From: Chloroflexota bacterium
Lineage (GTDB): Bacteria > Chloroflexota > Dehalococcoidia > GIF9 > UBA5629
Direction of reading: 5' to 3'
DNA length: 14,829 nucleotides
NCBI GenBank assembly: GCA_026389695.1
Contig: JAPLHI010000030.1
Location: 1-14,829 of the forward strand
Notes under the pieces: model-generated
Told to the model about the DNA's origin: nothing
What the model saw: the letters and a program-made list of their open reading frames with translations, nothing else
Database searches by the model: none
Made by a program: the position numbers and the translations under genes
Shown: one piece after another, positions 7,155-13,943 of the stretch
Layout: every line of letters starts with the position of its first letter
Numbering within the stretch: position 1 is the first letter of the stretch

Positions 7155-7183
7155 ATTCTATCCTATGACAAATTACAATACAA
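7155..7183 (-). promoter_or_regulatory. Candidate promoter for the zinc-finger/lspA/rluD unit
   Basis: On the minus strand, TTGTAT (7178-7183) and TAGAAT (7155-7160, five of six bases of consensus) are 17 bp apart, about 40 nt before the ATG at 7115. The -35 box is weak and overlaps the 3' end of the DUF72 gene. Confidence 0.4.
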
Positions 7184-7952
7184 GTTGATCAAGCATGGAG
7201 CGCACCTGCCTGATGGTATCCACAGCCTGCCCGCGCCAGTGGTTATTAGCAAAGATAAAGGTATCCCGGGCTGTTTTACTTATCCGGCTTATTTTGGGTA
7301 CCCATTCTTCAAGTTCTTCCCTGCTGTAAGTATAATCGTATCTTTCCCACGCCTCATTATGCTGCCACCATTTCGCGGCATTGCGGCCGTGAAAGCGTAC
7401 ATAGCCGATATCGCTGGTCACCTCAGCTACGGGAGGCAGCAACTTGGGCAGGCGCGGCTCATCCACACAGCAAAAACCGATGTTATCGCTTTTCATCCAG
7501 TCCAGTGTCTGCTGATTGAGCCATGCCGCATTACGAAACTCAATTACCAGGGGCAGGCCTGCCAGCCAATCCCGGCATCGTTTCAGGTAATCCTGGTTTT
7601 CCGGGTTGAATCCGAAGCTGTAAGGGAACTGTGCCAGCACACAGCCCAGCTTCCTGGAATCGACCAGGGGCTGCAAAATATTAACGAATGCCTTGAAAAC
7701 GTCAGATCCCCGCTGCCGCATATGGGTCATTTCCTGGTTAGCCTTGACAGAGAATATAAAGCCCTCGCCCGTCCTTTCTGCCATGGAAGCAAGTACAGAT
7801 ATGCGCGGCAGGGCATAATACGTGGAATTTAGCTCGAGCGCGTTGAATTCTCTGGCGTAGTAACCCAGCCATTCTTTTTTAGGCAGACCTTTAGGAAAAA
7901 AAACACCTGCCCAGTCATCATAGCTGAATCCGCACGTTCCGCAGTAGAACAT
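7173..7952 (-). CDS. DUF72 (YecE-like) family protein
   Basis: The 259-residue protein carries the DUF72 hallmarks: GTCGFSYDDWAGVFFP (5-20), FNALELNSTYYALP (36-49), FSVKANQEMTHMR (67-79), VIEFRNAAW (136-144), YVRFHGRNAAKWW (184-196) and FANNHWRGQAVDT (234-246). The family forms a TIM-barrel-like fold of unknown biochemical role. It is close to the usual 240-270 residues and looks intact. The reading frame closes with TAG two codons before the ATG, so no earlier start is possible; the purine run GAAGGGA is almost against the ATG, an unusually short spacing. The gene stands alone between the small membrane-protein pair and the zinc-finger gene. Confidence 0.95.
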   Translation of the reverse strand: MFYCGTCGFSYDDWAGVFFPKGLPKKEWLGYYAREFNALELNSTYYALPRISVLASMAERTGEGFIFSVKANQEMTHMRQRGSDVFKAFVNILQPLVDSRKLGCVLAQFPYSFGFNPENQDYLKRCRDWLAGLPLVIEFRNAAWLNQQTLDWMKSDNIGFCCVDEPRLPKLLPPVAEVTSDIGYVRFHGRNAAKWWQHNEAWERYDYTYSREELEEWVPKISRISKTARDTFIFANNHWRGQAVDTIRQVRSMLDQLVL

Positions 7953-8025
7953 TCCCTTCTACACAACGGACAGATCAAAATGTAAAATTATCGTTGTCCT
8001 TCGTTTGCAGCCAGTTCGTCCCTCG

Positions 8026-8190
8026 TTAGAATGGCATACCGGGTATCTTGGGCATGAAAGAAGAGCCTATAAGCATGCCGATTCCGGTCAGGATGAACCA
8101 GATGGCCACGACGTAATTGACTATGCGCGGGAAAATAAAAATTAGAATACCGACTAAAATAGATACTATTCCCCAGGAAACTAATAACAT
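8026..8190 (-). CDS. Tiny membrane protein, DUF3096-like (54 aa)
   Basis: This gene has a strong ribosome site (AAAGGAGGGAATC directly before the ATG at 8190) and an uninterrupted 54-codon frame. The product starts MLLVSWGIVSILVGILIFIF, followed by PRIVNYVVAIWFILTGIGML and a short tail ending PKIPGMPF. It is two hydrophobic helices around a Pro-Arg turn, with the N-terminal GILIFIFPR...NYVVAI pattern I associate with DUF3096 small membrane proteins (recalled, not searched). It follows the next upstream small gene after only 15 nt, and the two proteins resemble each other (GIL-I-F ... YI/VV-I-F/L ... GI), so they look like a duplicated pair in one transcript. Function unknown. Confidence 0.8.
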   Translation of the reverse strand: MLLVSWGIVSILVGILIFIFPRIVNYVVAIWFILTGIGMLIGSSFMPKIPGMPF

Positions 8191-8205
8191 GATTCCCTCC
8201 TTTGG

Positions 8206-8358
8206 TTATTTATTAACTATGCTCAAAATACCCCAGACAATCAGGAAAATGCCCAGTATGTATTGAGCGAGAGACCACTGGAAAATAATCAGTATGCCCG
8301 CGATAATAGCGATTACGCCCATTGCTACATTGCTGAGGGTGAAAGTTTTCTTTGCCAT
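8206..8358 (-). CDS. Tiny membrane protein, DUF3096-like (50 aa)
   Basis: The 50-codon frame runs from the ATG at 8358 to TAA at 8206, preceded by AGGAGG 11 nt upstream. The product begins MAKKTFTLSNVAMGVIAIIA, continues GILIIFQWSLAQYILGIFLI and ends VWGILSIVNK. It has a positively charged start and two hydrophobic helices (about 11-26 and 31-47), so it is an inner-membrane protein. It resembles its downstream neighbour and DUF3096 proteins in the GILI-F...YI-GIFLI pattern. A near-consensus promoter lies about 30-60 nt upstream, so this is the first gene of a two-gene transcript. I infer no specific function. Confidence 0.8.
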   Translation of the reverse strand: MAKKTFTLSNVAMGVIAIIAGILIIFQWSLAQYILGIFLIVWGILSIVNK

Positions 8359-8395
8359 GTATGTTTAGACCTCCTGATTAAGAAAATATAGTGAA

Positions 8396-8424
8396 ATAAT
8401 ATTGATTTGCCATATAACTGTCAA
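8396..8424 (-). promoter_or_regulatory. Near-consensus sigma-70 promoter of the tiny membrane-protein pair
   Basis: On the minus strand, a perfect -35 TTGACA (8419-8424) is followed by an exact 17-bp spacer and -10 TATTAT (8396-8401, five of six bases). Transcription would start near 8389, giving a leader of about 30 nt that contains the AGGAGG ribosome site. It is the best promoter match I found in the window. Confidence 0.8.
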
Positions 8425-8445
8425 TGAATCTGCCACTTAGATTCA
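8425..8445. promoter_or_regulatory. Inverted repeat abutting the -35 box, possible operator
   Basis: TGAATCT (8425-8431) and AGATTCA (8439-8445) are perfect 7-bp inverted arms with a 7-bp centre, directly upstream of the TTGACA box. Symmetry, size and place fit a dimeric regulator site. It also lies about 60 bp before the divergent plus-strand gene's putative promoter. No cognate regulator is identified; function is inferred from position only. Confidence 0.45.
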
Positions 8446-8502
8446 TCCTCCATTTTTTCCCTTCAGGACTGCCGTTTATCGGATATCTGAATGTGCGCAT
8501 AC

Positions 8503-8530
8503 TTGACAAATGCATAGCGATTGCATTAAT
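8503..8530 (+). promoter_or_regulatory. Candidate promoter of the exported-protein gene
   Basis: A perfect TTGACA (8503-8508) is followed after 16 bp by ATTAAT (8525-8530, four of six bases). If it is real, transcription starts near 8537, downstream of the ATG at 8510, and translation would have to begin at a later codon such as the TTG at 8549. Confidence 0.45.
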
Positions 8531-9001
8531 TTGAAACTAAGAGCTGTTTTGAGAGGACTGAAAGTATCGTTTATCCTTTTATTGGCAGTCATATCAAGCC
8601 TTTCGTGTTTCCTGGCTTCCGAAGAACCCCCTCGTATGTGGAATATAAAGCTGGATTTATCTCTCTCAGGTGCGCCCCGCCCTGGTGAGACCGCTGAACT
8701 GACCTGCCTTATTTCATGCGCCAAAGACACAGATAATATCACGGTTACAGTCGAACTGCCCGAAGGAGTTAATTATGTAAGCGGCAGCCTGATATGGAGG
8801 GGAAGTATGCAGGCTGGGAGTAAAGTGGCCATAAAATCAGTTGTTAAAGCAGTTAAAGAAGGTACAGGTGAAATTAAAGCGGTGGCTAACCTGGACACGT
8901 ACCGGACATTGATTGATGTTGCCCATCTTTATCTCGATATATCCCCGGCTTCTACGACCGTAAGCCAAATTCCCATTCCCAAAACCAGTGCTGCAAAGTA
9001 G
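8510..9001 (+). CDS. Small exported protein with a beta-sandwich-like domain (hypothetical)
   Basis: This is the only plus-strand gene. After a basic segment (LRGLKVS) comes a hydrophobic stretch FILLLAVISSLSC, a signal peptide or, less likely, a lipoprotein signal with an imperfect lipobox. The mature part alternates short strands (LDLSLSGAPRPGETAELTCL, ITVTVELPEGVNYVSGSLIW) in the style of DUF11/CARDB-like surface beta domains; this is resemblance, not a firm match. The ATG at 8510 gives 163 residues but has no ribosome site and overlaps a putative promoter. The TTG at 8549 (MRGLKVSFILLL..., 150 residues) gives a more typical signal peptide and is my preferred alternative. It diverges from the tiny membrane-protein pair and converges on dnaK, with a shared palindrome between them. 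Confidence 0.7.
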   Translation: MHSDCINLKLRAVLRGLKVSFILLLAVISSLSCFLASEEPPRMWNIKLDLSLSGAPRPGETAELTCLISCAKDTDNITVTVELPEGVNYVSGSLIWRGSMQAGSKVAIKSVVKAVKEGTGEIKAVANLDTYRTLIDVAHLYLDISPASTTVSQIPIPKTSAAK

Positions 9002-9023
9002 CACCTCACTTTGCTTCAATAAA

Positions 9024-9055
9024 GCAGGCAGTGACGATTAATCGTCACTGCCTGC
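9024..9055. terminator. 32-bp perfect palindrome, bidirectional terminator between convergent genes
   Basis: The arms GCAGGCAGTGACGATT and AATCGTCACTGCCTGC are exact reverse complements with no spacer, giving a 14-bp stem with a tetraloop in RNA. It lies 22 nt after the plus-strand stop and 23 nt after the dnaK stop. On the minus strand TTTATTG follows and on the plus strand ATATTCATAT, so termination is likely for dnaK and possible for the other gene. Confidence 0.8.
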
Positions 9056-9078
9056 ATATTCATATACTCAGATTAAGT

Positions 9079-10994
9079 TTACACCTCGCGGAATTCGCCT
9101 TCGACGGTACCTTCATCCTTCGGTGGGGGAGGAGGAGTTTCACCGCCGGCGCTGTCTGGGCCTTCCGTTCCGCTGCCCGGAGGAGGCGGGGTTGAGCGCT
9201 GGTAAACAGCAGAGCCAATCTTCTGCATGGCATCGTTTAGCGCCTGCACCGAATTCTTAAGGTAGCTTATGTCCGTGCCCTGGAGTGCTGAGCGTACGGC
9301 GGCTATTTTACCCTCTACCTCGCTCTTGAGGTCTGCAGAAATCTTATCACCGTGATCGCGAATAGTTTTCTCGGCCGAGTATACCATGGCCTCAGCCATG
9401 TTTTTACTCTCGATTTCTTCCTTCTTGCGGGTATCCTCGGCGGCATGTGCTTCAGCCTCGCGGCGCATTTTTTCAACCTCATCCTTGGTAAGGCCGCTGG
9501 AGGCAGTTATCGTTATCTTCTGCTCTTTACCGGTACCCTTGTCCTGCGCCCTCACGTTGAGTATACCGTTGGCATCGAGGTCGAAGGTCACTTCAACCTG
9601 AGGCACCCCTCGCGGCGCCGGAAGTATCCCGTCAAGGATAAACCTGCCGAGTGTCTTATTGTCCCCGGCCATGGGACGCTCTCCCTGGAGGACGTGTATT
9701 TCTACGCTGGGCTGGTTATCGGCAGCCGTGCTGAACACCTGGCTCTTCGATGTCGGGATGGTAGTATTCCTCGGAATAAGAGGAGTAGCTACACCGCCCA
9801 GTGTCTCAATACCGAGGGTCAACGGCGTCACATCAAGCAGCAACACATCTTTGACATCGCCTTTGAGCACGCCGCCCTGGATGGCTGCGCCAAGGGCAAC
9901 CGCCTCATCAGGGTTGATACCTTTGATAGGCTCCTTGCCGAAAAATTGCCTTACCATATCCTGCACTTTGGGCATCCTGGTCTGGCCGCCCACCAGAATT
10001 ACGTCGGTAATCTGCGCAGTTGTGAGTCCGGCATCCGATAGCGCTTTCTTACAGGGTTCGATGCTCCTTTCCAATAGATCCTGAGCGAGTTGCTCCAGCT
10101 TGGCACGCGTAAGTGTAATATTCAGATGTTTGGGACCGGAGGCGTCCGCTGTTATAAGGGAAGGTTGATCTCGGTCTGGCCCGTAGTGGAAAGCTCCCTC
10201 TTGGCTTTCTCACCGGCATCCTTGAGCCTCTGCAACGCCATCCTGTCCTGCTTGAGATCTATGCCCTGCTCCTTCTTAAACTCCTCGCAGAGCCAGTCCA
10301 TAATCCTCAGGTCGATGTCGTCACCTCCGAGGTGTGTGTCACCATTGGTGGATTTTACCTGGAAAGTGCCCTCACCAAGCTCAAGGATGGAGATATCGAA
10401 TGTACCACCGCCAAGGTCATAAACCGCTATGGTCTCTTCCTTTTTCTTTTCCAGACCATAGGCCAGTGCTGAGGCCGTCGGTTCGTTCACAATGCGGATG
10501 ACATTCAATCCCGCGATTACCCCGGCATCTTTGGTCGCCTGTCTCTGACTGTCATTAAAATAAGCCGGTACCGTGACGACAGCCTCGGTTACTTTATCAC
10601 CCAGGAACGCTTCAGCGTCCAGCTTAAGTTTCTGCAATATCATTGCCGAGATCTCAGCCGGGCTATACTCTTTGCCGCCCATCATTACCTTGGCATCACC
10701 GTTAGACGCCTCAACAATCTTGTAAGGCAGCCTCTTAATATCGTTCTGCACCTCAACATCACGGAATTTACGGCCTATAAGCCGCTTAATGCTGAAAATG
10801 GTGTTCTCCGGGTTTGTGATAGCCTGTCGTTTGGCGAGCAAGCCAACCAGTCTTTCGCCCTTCTTGTCCACTGCTACAACGGACGGCGTCAAACGCTCGC
10901 CCTCCCTGTTGGGAATGATGGTGGGTTCACCACCTTCCATCATTGCAATTAAGCTGAATGTCGTTCCAAGATCAATTCCTACTGTTCTACCCAT
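9079..10994 (-). pseudogene. dnaK: DnaK (Hsp70) chaperone gene with a single-base frameshift
   Basis: DnaK is the ATP-dependent Hsp70 chaperone. Frame one (10994 to 10152) encodes most of the ATPase domain: GIDLGTTFS (6-14), VTVPAYFNDSQRQATKDAG (140-158), IVNEPTASALAYG (168-180) and VYDLGGGTFD (191-200). It stops just after TEINLP (about residue 279). Frame two continues without loss: if the plus-strand AA at 10156-10157 were AAA, the protein would read on as INLPFITADASGPKHLNITL into LERSIEPCKKAL, GGQTRMPKVQ and the substrate-binding domain (DVTPLTLGIETLGG), ending at EGEFREV. The restored length is about 638 residues, normal for DnaK. The start has a good ribosome site (CGGAGG). It lies 74 nt after grpE; no dnaJ follows. 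A sequencing or assembly deletion in a short homopolymer is the simplest explanation; a true null is the alternative. Confidence 0.93.
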
Positions 10995-11068
10995 ATTTTC
11001 CTCCGTAGCAACAATTTATTATCGTTTATTTAGTAATCAGTTAATCTATATTATCTAATGCTACTTTC

Positions 11069-11578
11069 CTAATTTTCGCCGGGCTTACCGTTACCCACAG
11101 TAACCTGCGCTGCCCTGAGCACCTTATCCTTCATTTTGTAACCCTTGCGGTGCTCACCGATGACCGTACCTTCCTCACCTTCCTCATAAGCTACTGCTTC
11201 GTGAAAGTTAGGATCGAAGGGCTGGCCAATACATTCAATCTCAGAGCATCCGTGGTCGCGTAAAATATCCTGGAGCTTACGCTGTATCTGCCTGAAGCCC
11301 TCTACCCAGCTTGAATTCTTAAATTTATGGTCGACCATGGAAAAAGCTCTCTCCATGTCATCGACGACCGGCAGAATGGATTTAACCATCTCGGCGTCCC
11401 CGTAATTTAATAAATCAGCTTTTTCCTGTTCTACACGCTTTTTATAGTTGCTGAAGTCGGCCCGCTCTCTCTGCCAGCCTGTCAGATTGTTTTCTGCCCT
11501 TTCATTTGCCTCCGTTAAAGCTTCCTTTAAAGATTCTATGTTGTCCTGTTCCTGTGTAACGGGTTCCTCTGCCAACAT
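11069..11578 (-). CDS. grpE: GrpE nucleotide-exchange factor
   Basis: GrpE releases ADP from DnaK and resets the chaperone cycle. The 169 residues show a long N-terminal helix (about 10-60, with WQRERADFSNYKKR at 35-48), then SILPVVDDMERAF (67-79), and the C-terminal beta domain with FDPNFHEAV (121-129) and GYKMKDKVLRAAQVTVG (146-162). Length and motifs are normal. The Shine-Dalgarno AAGGAGG lies only 2 nt from the ATG; the adjacent TTG codon (one residue later) has better spacing, so the true start may be residue 2. It lies 23 nt after hrcA and 74 nt before dnaK, within the CIRCE-controlled operon. Confidence 0.97.
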   Translation of the reverse strand: MLAEEPVTQEQDNIESLKEALTEANERAENNLTGWQRERADFSNYKKRVEQEKADLLNYGDAEMVKSILPVVDDMERAFSMVDHKFKNSSWVEGFRQIQRKLQDILRDHGCSEIECIGQPFDPNFHEAVAYEEGEEGTVIGEHRKGYKMKDKVLRAAQVTVGNGKPGEN

Positions 11579-11601
11579 ACCCTCCTTATAGTAAATAAGT
11601 G

Positions 11602-12633
11602 TCAGTCTTCCCCTAAGACCCTCGTCATGAGCTCACTCAAAACACCTGACATATAACAAACCGCGGAAATAGCCCTGCGATAATCCATTCTCTTGGGGCC
11701 GATGATCCCCACGGTGCCCCCGACCTGGTCAGGTATTCCATACTTGCTGAATACCAGGCTGAGGTCATGTAGCGACGCTTCATGATTTTCCTCACCAATG
11801 ATAACTTTTACACCCTCGCCTGTAAGCTGCCAGTCGATTACATGTCTGAGCCAGGCCTTGGCTTCCATCAATTCAAGCACACCCAGCATCCTGTCCCGCT
11901 GAGTGAACTCTGGTTGGCCGAGCATCAGTCTCAAGCCTTCGAGGTACGAGCTTTCATACTCAAGCTCATCTTCATGTGCCATGATTTCCGTAACCGCGCT
12001 GGAAATCTTTTTCTCTACCGGCGTCACTTCCAGTTTTTTTCGTGCCATTTGCCGCTTGGTTAATCCTGTATACTCACGGTTAAATTTAACAGCCGCCTCA
12101 TCGAGTTGCTCCTGTGTCACAGGCTCATCAAATGACATAGTAAAACGGCGCAAAACTGCGTTACTCAGTATTAACACGATAAGAGCCATATACTGATGTA
12201 TCTCTACAAGCTCGAGGTGCTTAAACCTGTTTTCGCTCGATTTGGGATATGTAACCACCGCGGCATTGCCCACCAGGTTGGCCATGGCACCGGCCGCCAG
12301 CCTTAGAATACGATCATATCCCTCCCCAACATCCCCGAGCATCCTGCGGATGCGTTGCTGCTCCTCCGCAGGCAAATCCACATTTTCAGAAAGGTTTTCC
12401 ACGTAGTATCGGTAGGCTTTGTCCAGCGGCACACCGCCGGAAGATGTGTATGGCCTGGCAATATAGCCTTCCTCTTCGAGGTAAGCCATATCGTTACGTA
12501 TTGTGGCCGGACTCACACCCAGCCTGTGATGGCGCAATATTGCCTCCGAGGCCACAGGCGTAGCTTTAGCCACATACTCATTGACTATGATTTTAAGTAC
12601 GTTATCCCGTCTTTTATCTGCAGCTTTGGTCAT
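11602..12633 (-). CDS. hrcA: Heat-inducible transcription repressor HrcA
   Basis: HrcA represses class I heat-shock operons by binding CIRCE, with activity set by chaperone availability. The 343-residue product has an N-terminal winged helix (LGVSPATIRNDMAYLEEEGYI followed by RPYTSSGGVPLDKAYRYYV) and the effector domain with its typical C-terminal YGIPDQVGGTVGIIGPKRMDY and RAISAVCYMSGVLSELM. I chose ATG at 12633 (MTKAADKRRDN). A GTG nine bases further upstream is in frame but lies inside the CIRCE palindrome and would leave almost no untranslated leader. The CIRCE half-site GAGTGCTAA sits immediately before the ATG and may also provide the weak GAG ribosome contact. First gene of hrcA-grpE-dnaK, autoregulated. 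Confidence 0.96.
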   Translation of the reverse strand: MTKAADKRRDNVLKIIVNEYVAKATPVASEAILRHHRLGVSPATIRNDMAYLEEEGYIARPYTSSGGVPLDKAYRYYVENLSENVDLPAEEQQRIRRMLGDVGEGYDRILRLAAGAMANLVGNAAVVTYPKSSENRFKHLELVEIHQYMALIVLILSNAVLRRFTMSFDEPVTQEQLDEAAVKFNREYTGLTKRQMARKKLEVTPVEKKISSAVTEIMAHEDELEYESSYLEGLRLMLGQPEFTQRDRMLGVLELMEAKAWLRHVIDWQLTGEGVKVIIGEENHEASLHDLSLVFSKYGIPDQVGGTVGIIGPKRMDYRRAISAVCYMSGVLSELMTRVLGED

Positions 12634-12635
12634 TT

Positions 12636-12662
12636 TTAGCACTCTCTGATGCCGACTGCTAA
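12636..12662. promoter_or_regulatory. CIRCE operator (HrcA binding site)
   Basis: On the minus strand it reads TTAGCAGTC-N9-GAGTGCTAA, which matches the CIRCE consensus TTAGCACTC-N9-GAGTGCTAA at 17 of 18 arm positions; the single change (C to G) is in the upstream arm. It ends 2 nt before the hrcA ATG and probably overlaps the transcription start, so bound HrcA would block both initiation and, in the mRNA, the ribosome site. Confidence 0.95.
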
Positions 12663-12665
12663 TTT

Positions 12666-12701
12666 ATTATATAATTTAGCACCTTGCGGCAGACAAGTCA
12701 A
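12666..12701 (-). promoter_or_regulatory. Promoter region of the hrcA-grpE-dnaK operon
   Basis: On the minus strand, TTGACT (12696-12701) is followed after 17 bp by TAAATT (12673-12678). A perfect TATAAT also occurs at 12666-12671 but is 24 bp from that -35 box. Either -10 puts the transcription start at or just before CIRCE. Which is used cannot be decided from sequence. Confidence 0.55.
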
Positions 12702-12713
12702 AGGGAGATAAAC

Positions 12714-12743
12714 TACAGGGCGACTCTGCAGAGTCGCCCTGTA
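12714..12743 (-). terminator. 30-bp perfect palindrome after the surface-protein genes
   Basis: TACAGGGCGACTCTG and CAGAGTCGCCCTGTA are exact inverted arms with no spacer. It lies 26 nt after the stop of the gene at 12770-13918 and just before the hrcA promoter. On the minus strand AGTTTATCTCCC follows, a weak T-tract. It probably ends the paralogue transcript and insulates the heat-shock operon. Confidence 0.7.
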
Positions 12744-12769
12744 ACCCGATTAATGACTGCGAAGGTTAC

Positions 12770-13918
12770 TTATTTGGGTGCGGCGGTAACTTCCAGCACC
12801 ACATCCGACCATTGTACAAATTCGGCTTTGGCATTCCCATTGGTTGCCTTTTTCATAAAAGCGGCTTCCACCTGGAAACGTTCCTGTTTGTTTGCTACGT
12901 CGTTAACCAGTTCGGGCGTCACATCAACGTCAGTCAGAGGCTTATTGTACTGTGTTTCAGCCCTCTCAACGGGTCCGCCCTCCATAATACTGAAATTGGG
13001 TAATTTATTCCCGTAGCTAAAATGCCTGATTTGGAAATCGCCGATGCCGGTGGTCGGGTCATAGGGATCACCAGATACTTTTGTACCTATAAATTTGAGC
13101 GTGGCCTGCCTGATTTCCATCCCCTTAAGCGGCAGTATATTGAAGGTGAAAAAGGCCCGGTAGCCGATATCCTTTTCATCATCACCTGCTTTATAAATGC
13201 TGGTGTCCTTATCACCGGCCGAGTCCACTGTGCCGCTCTCAGGTTTAACGAGATTAAGTGTCATCGCGCTGCTGGCAGAGGATACCAGGACAACTACCTC
13301 CTGTGTGCTTTCGCCTCCTTTATTGTCCTTGGCAATAGCTATGATGCTGAAGCTGCCCTGTTTCCTGGGCGCCGCCCAAGAAACTTTATTTCCCTGGCCC
13401 GATACCGTCCCCTCTTTAGCAGTCCAGCTGTAGGTAATGGGATCGCCATCCTCATCACTGGCGACACACGTAAGTGTTGTTACACCTTCAAGCTGCACAC
13501 CGGAAGGATCAGCTTTTACGCTGGTAATCTGCGGCGGGTGGTTGGCACTGACCGTTATGGTAACCGAAGCTTGCGATGTACCGCCCTTACCGTCATCCAC
13601 GGCGAGGGTTATGTCATAGTTACCATACTGTTGAGGAGCCACCCACACAGCATTCGCTCCTGTATCGCGGAAATTGCCTCCGCTGCACGACCATTTGTAA
13701 TTAACCACTTCTTTACCGGCATAGTTGAGCTTGCTTTTAATGTCTACCATACCTCCCGGGTATGTCTGGTTTTGTGCAGGCATCAGACTCTCAATGACCG
13801 GTGTCTGGCTGCCGGAAGTGGTGGACGTCGGCGGCGGTGCCGCCTGCTGTGCGCATGCCGTACAGATAAAGGCCAGTAGAATCACAGTTAGCCAGGATAA
13901 TTTCATGATAATCCTCAT
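12770..13918 (-). CDS. Probable lipoprotein with two Ig/PKD-like domains and a DNRLRE-like C-terminal domain
   Basis: The 382-residue protein starts with MRIIMKLSWLTVILLAFICT and then A-C22-A-Q-Q, a likely lipoprotein signal with acylation at C22, although the -3 residue (Cys) is unusual. A Pro/Ser/Thr linker follows. Two Ig/PKD-like repeats cover about 38-124 (W-V-A-P...YGNYDITLAVDDGKGG) and 126-213 (SWAAPRKQGSFSIIAIAKDN). The C-terminal part (about 220-382) has DKDTSIYKAGDDEKDIGYRA, FFTFNILPL and the DVTPELVNDV element, like DNRLRE-type beta-sandwich domains found on surface proteins. The ATG has GAAGGAGG 8 nt upstream. It lies 25 nt after a paralogous gene, so the two form a tandem pair in one transcript. 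The binding target is unknown. Confidence 0.85.
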   Translation of the reverse strand: MRIIMKLSWLTVILLAFICTACAQQAAPPPTSTTSGSQTPVIESLMPAQNQTYPGGMVDIKSKLNYAGKEVVNYKWSCSGGNFRDTGANAVWVAPQQYGNYDITLAVDDGKGGTSQASVTITVSANHPPQITSVKADPSGVQLEGVTTLTCVASDEDGDPITYSWTAKEGTVSGQGNKVSWAAPRKQGSFSIIAIAKDNKGGESTQEVVVLVSSASSAMTLNLVKPESGTVDSAGDKDTSIYKAGDDEKDIGYRAFFTFNILPLKGMEIRQATLKFIGTKVSGDPYDPTTGIGDFQIRHFSYGNKLPNFSIMEGGPVERAETQYNKPLTDVDVTPELVNDVANKQERFQVEAAFMKKATNGNAKAEFVQWSDVVLEVTAAPK

Positions 13919-13943
13919 CCTTTATACCTCCTTCATTTATATT

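Noticed and set aside
6897..7832. Long plus-strand frame of 311 codons opposite the zinc-finger and DUF72 genes
   Set aside because: It is antisense to two well-supported genes whose motifs are conserved on the minus strand; the translated product shows no recognisable domain.
8476..8742. 88-codon minus-strand frame opposite the exported-protein gene
   Set aside because: The plus-strand frame has a signal peptide and beta-domain pattern; the minus frame has neither a ribosome site nor a recognisable pattern.
9352..10041. Plus-strand frame of 229 codons opposite dnaK
   Set aside because: It is a shadow of the dnaK coding sequence, with no ribosome site and no recognisable domain.
10060..10160. 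Programmed frameshift in dnaK
   Set aside because: dnaK is not known to use recoding, and I see no slippery heptamer with a downstream structure; a missing base explains it more simply.
13022..13879. Plus-strand frame of 285 codons opposite the lipoprotein gene
   Set aside because: It is antisense to a gene with a clear signal sequence, repeats and a tandem paralogue; no supporting signals of its own.
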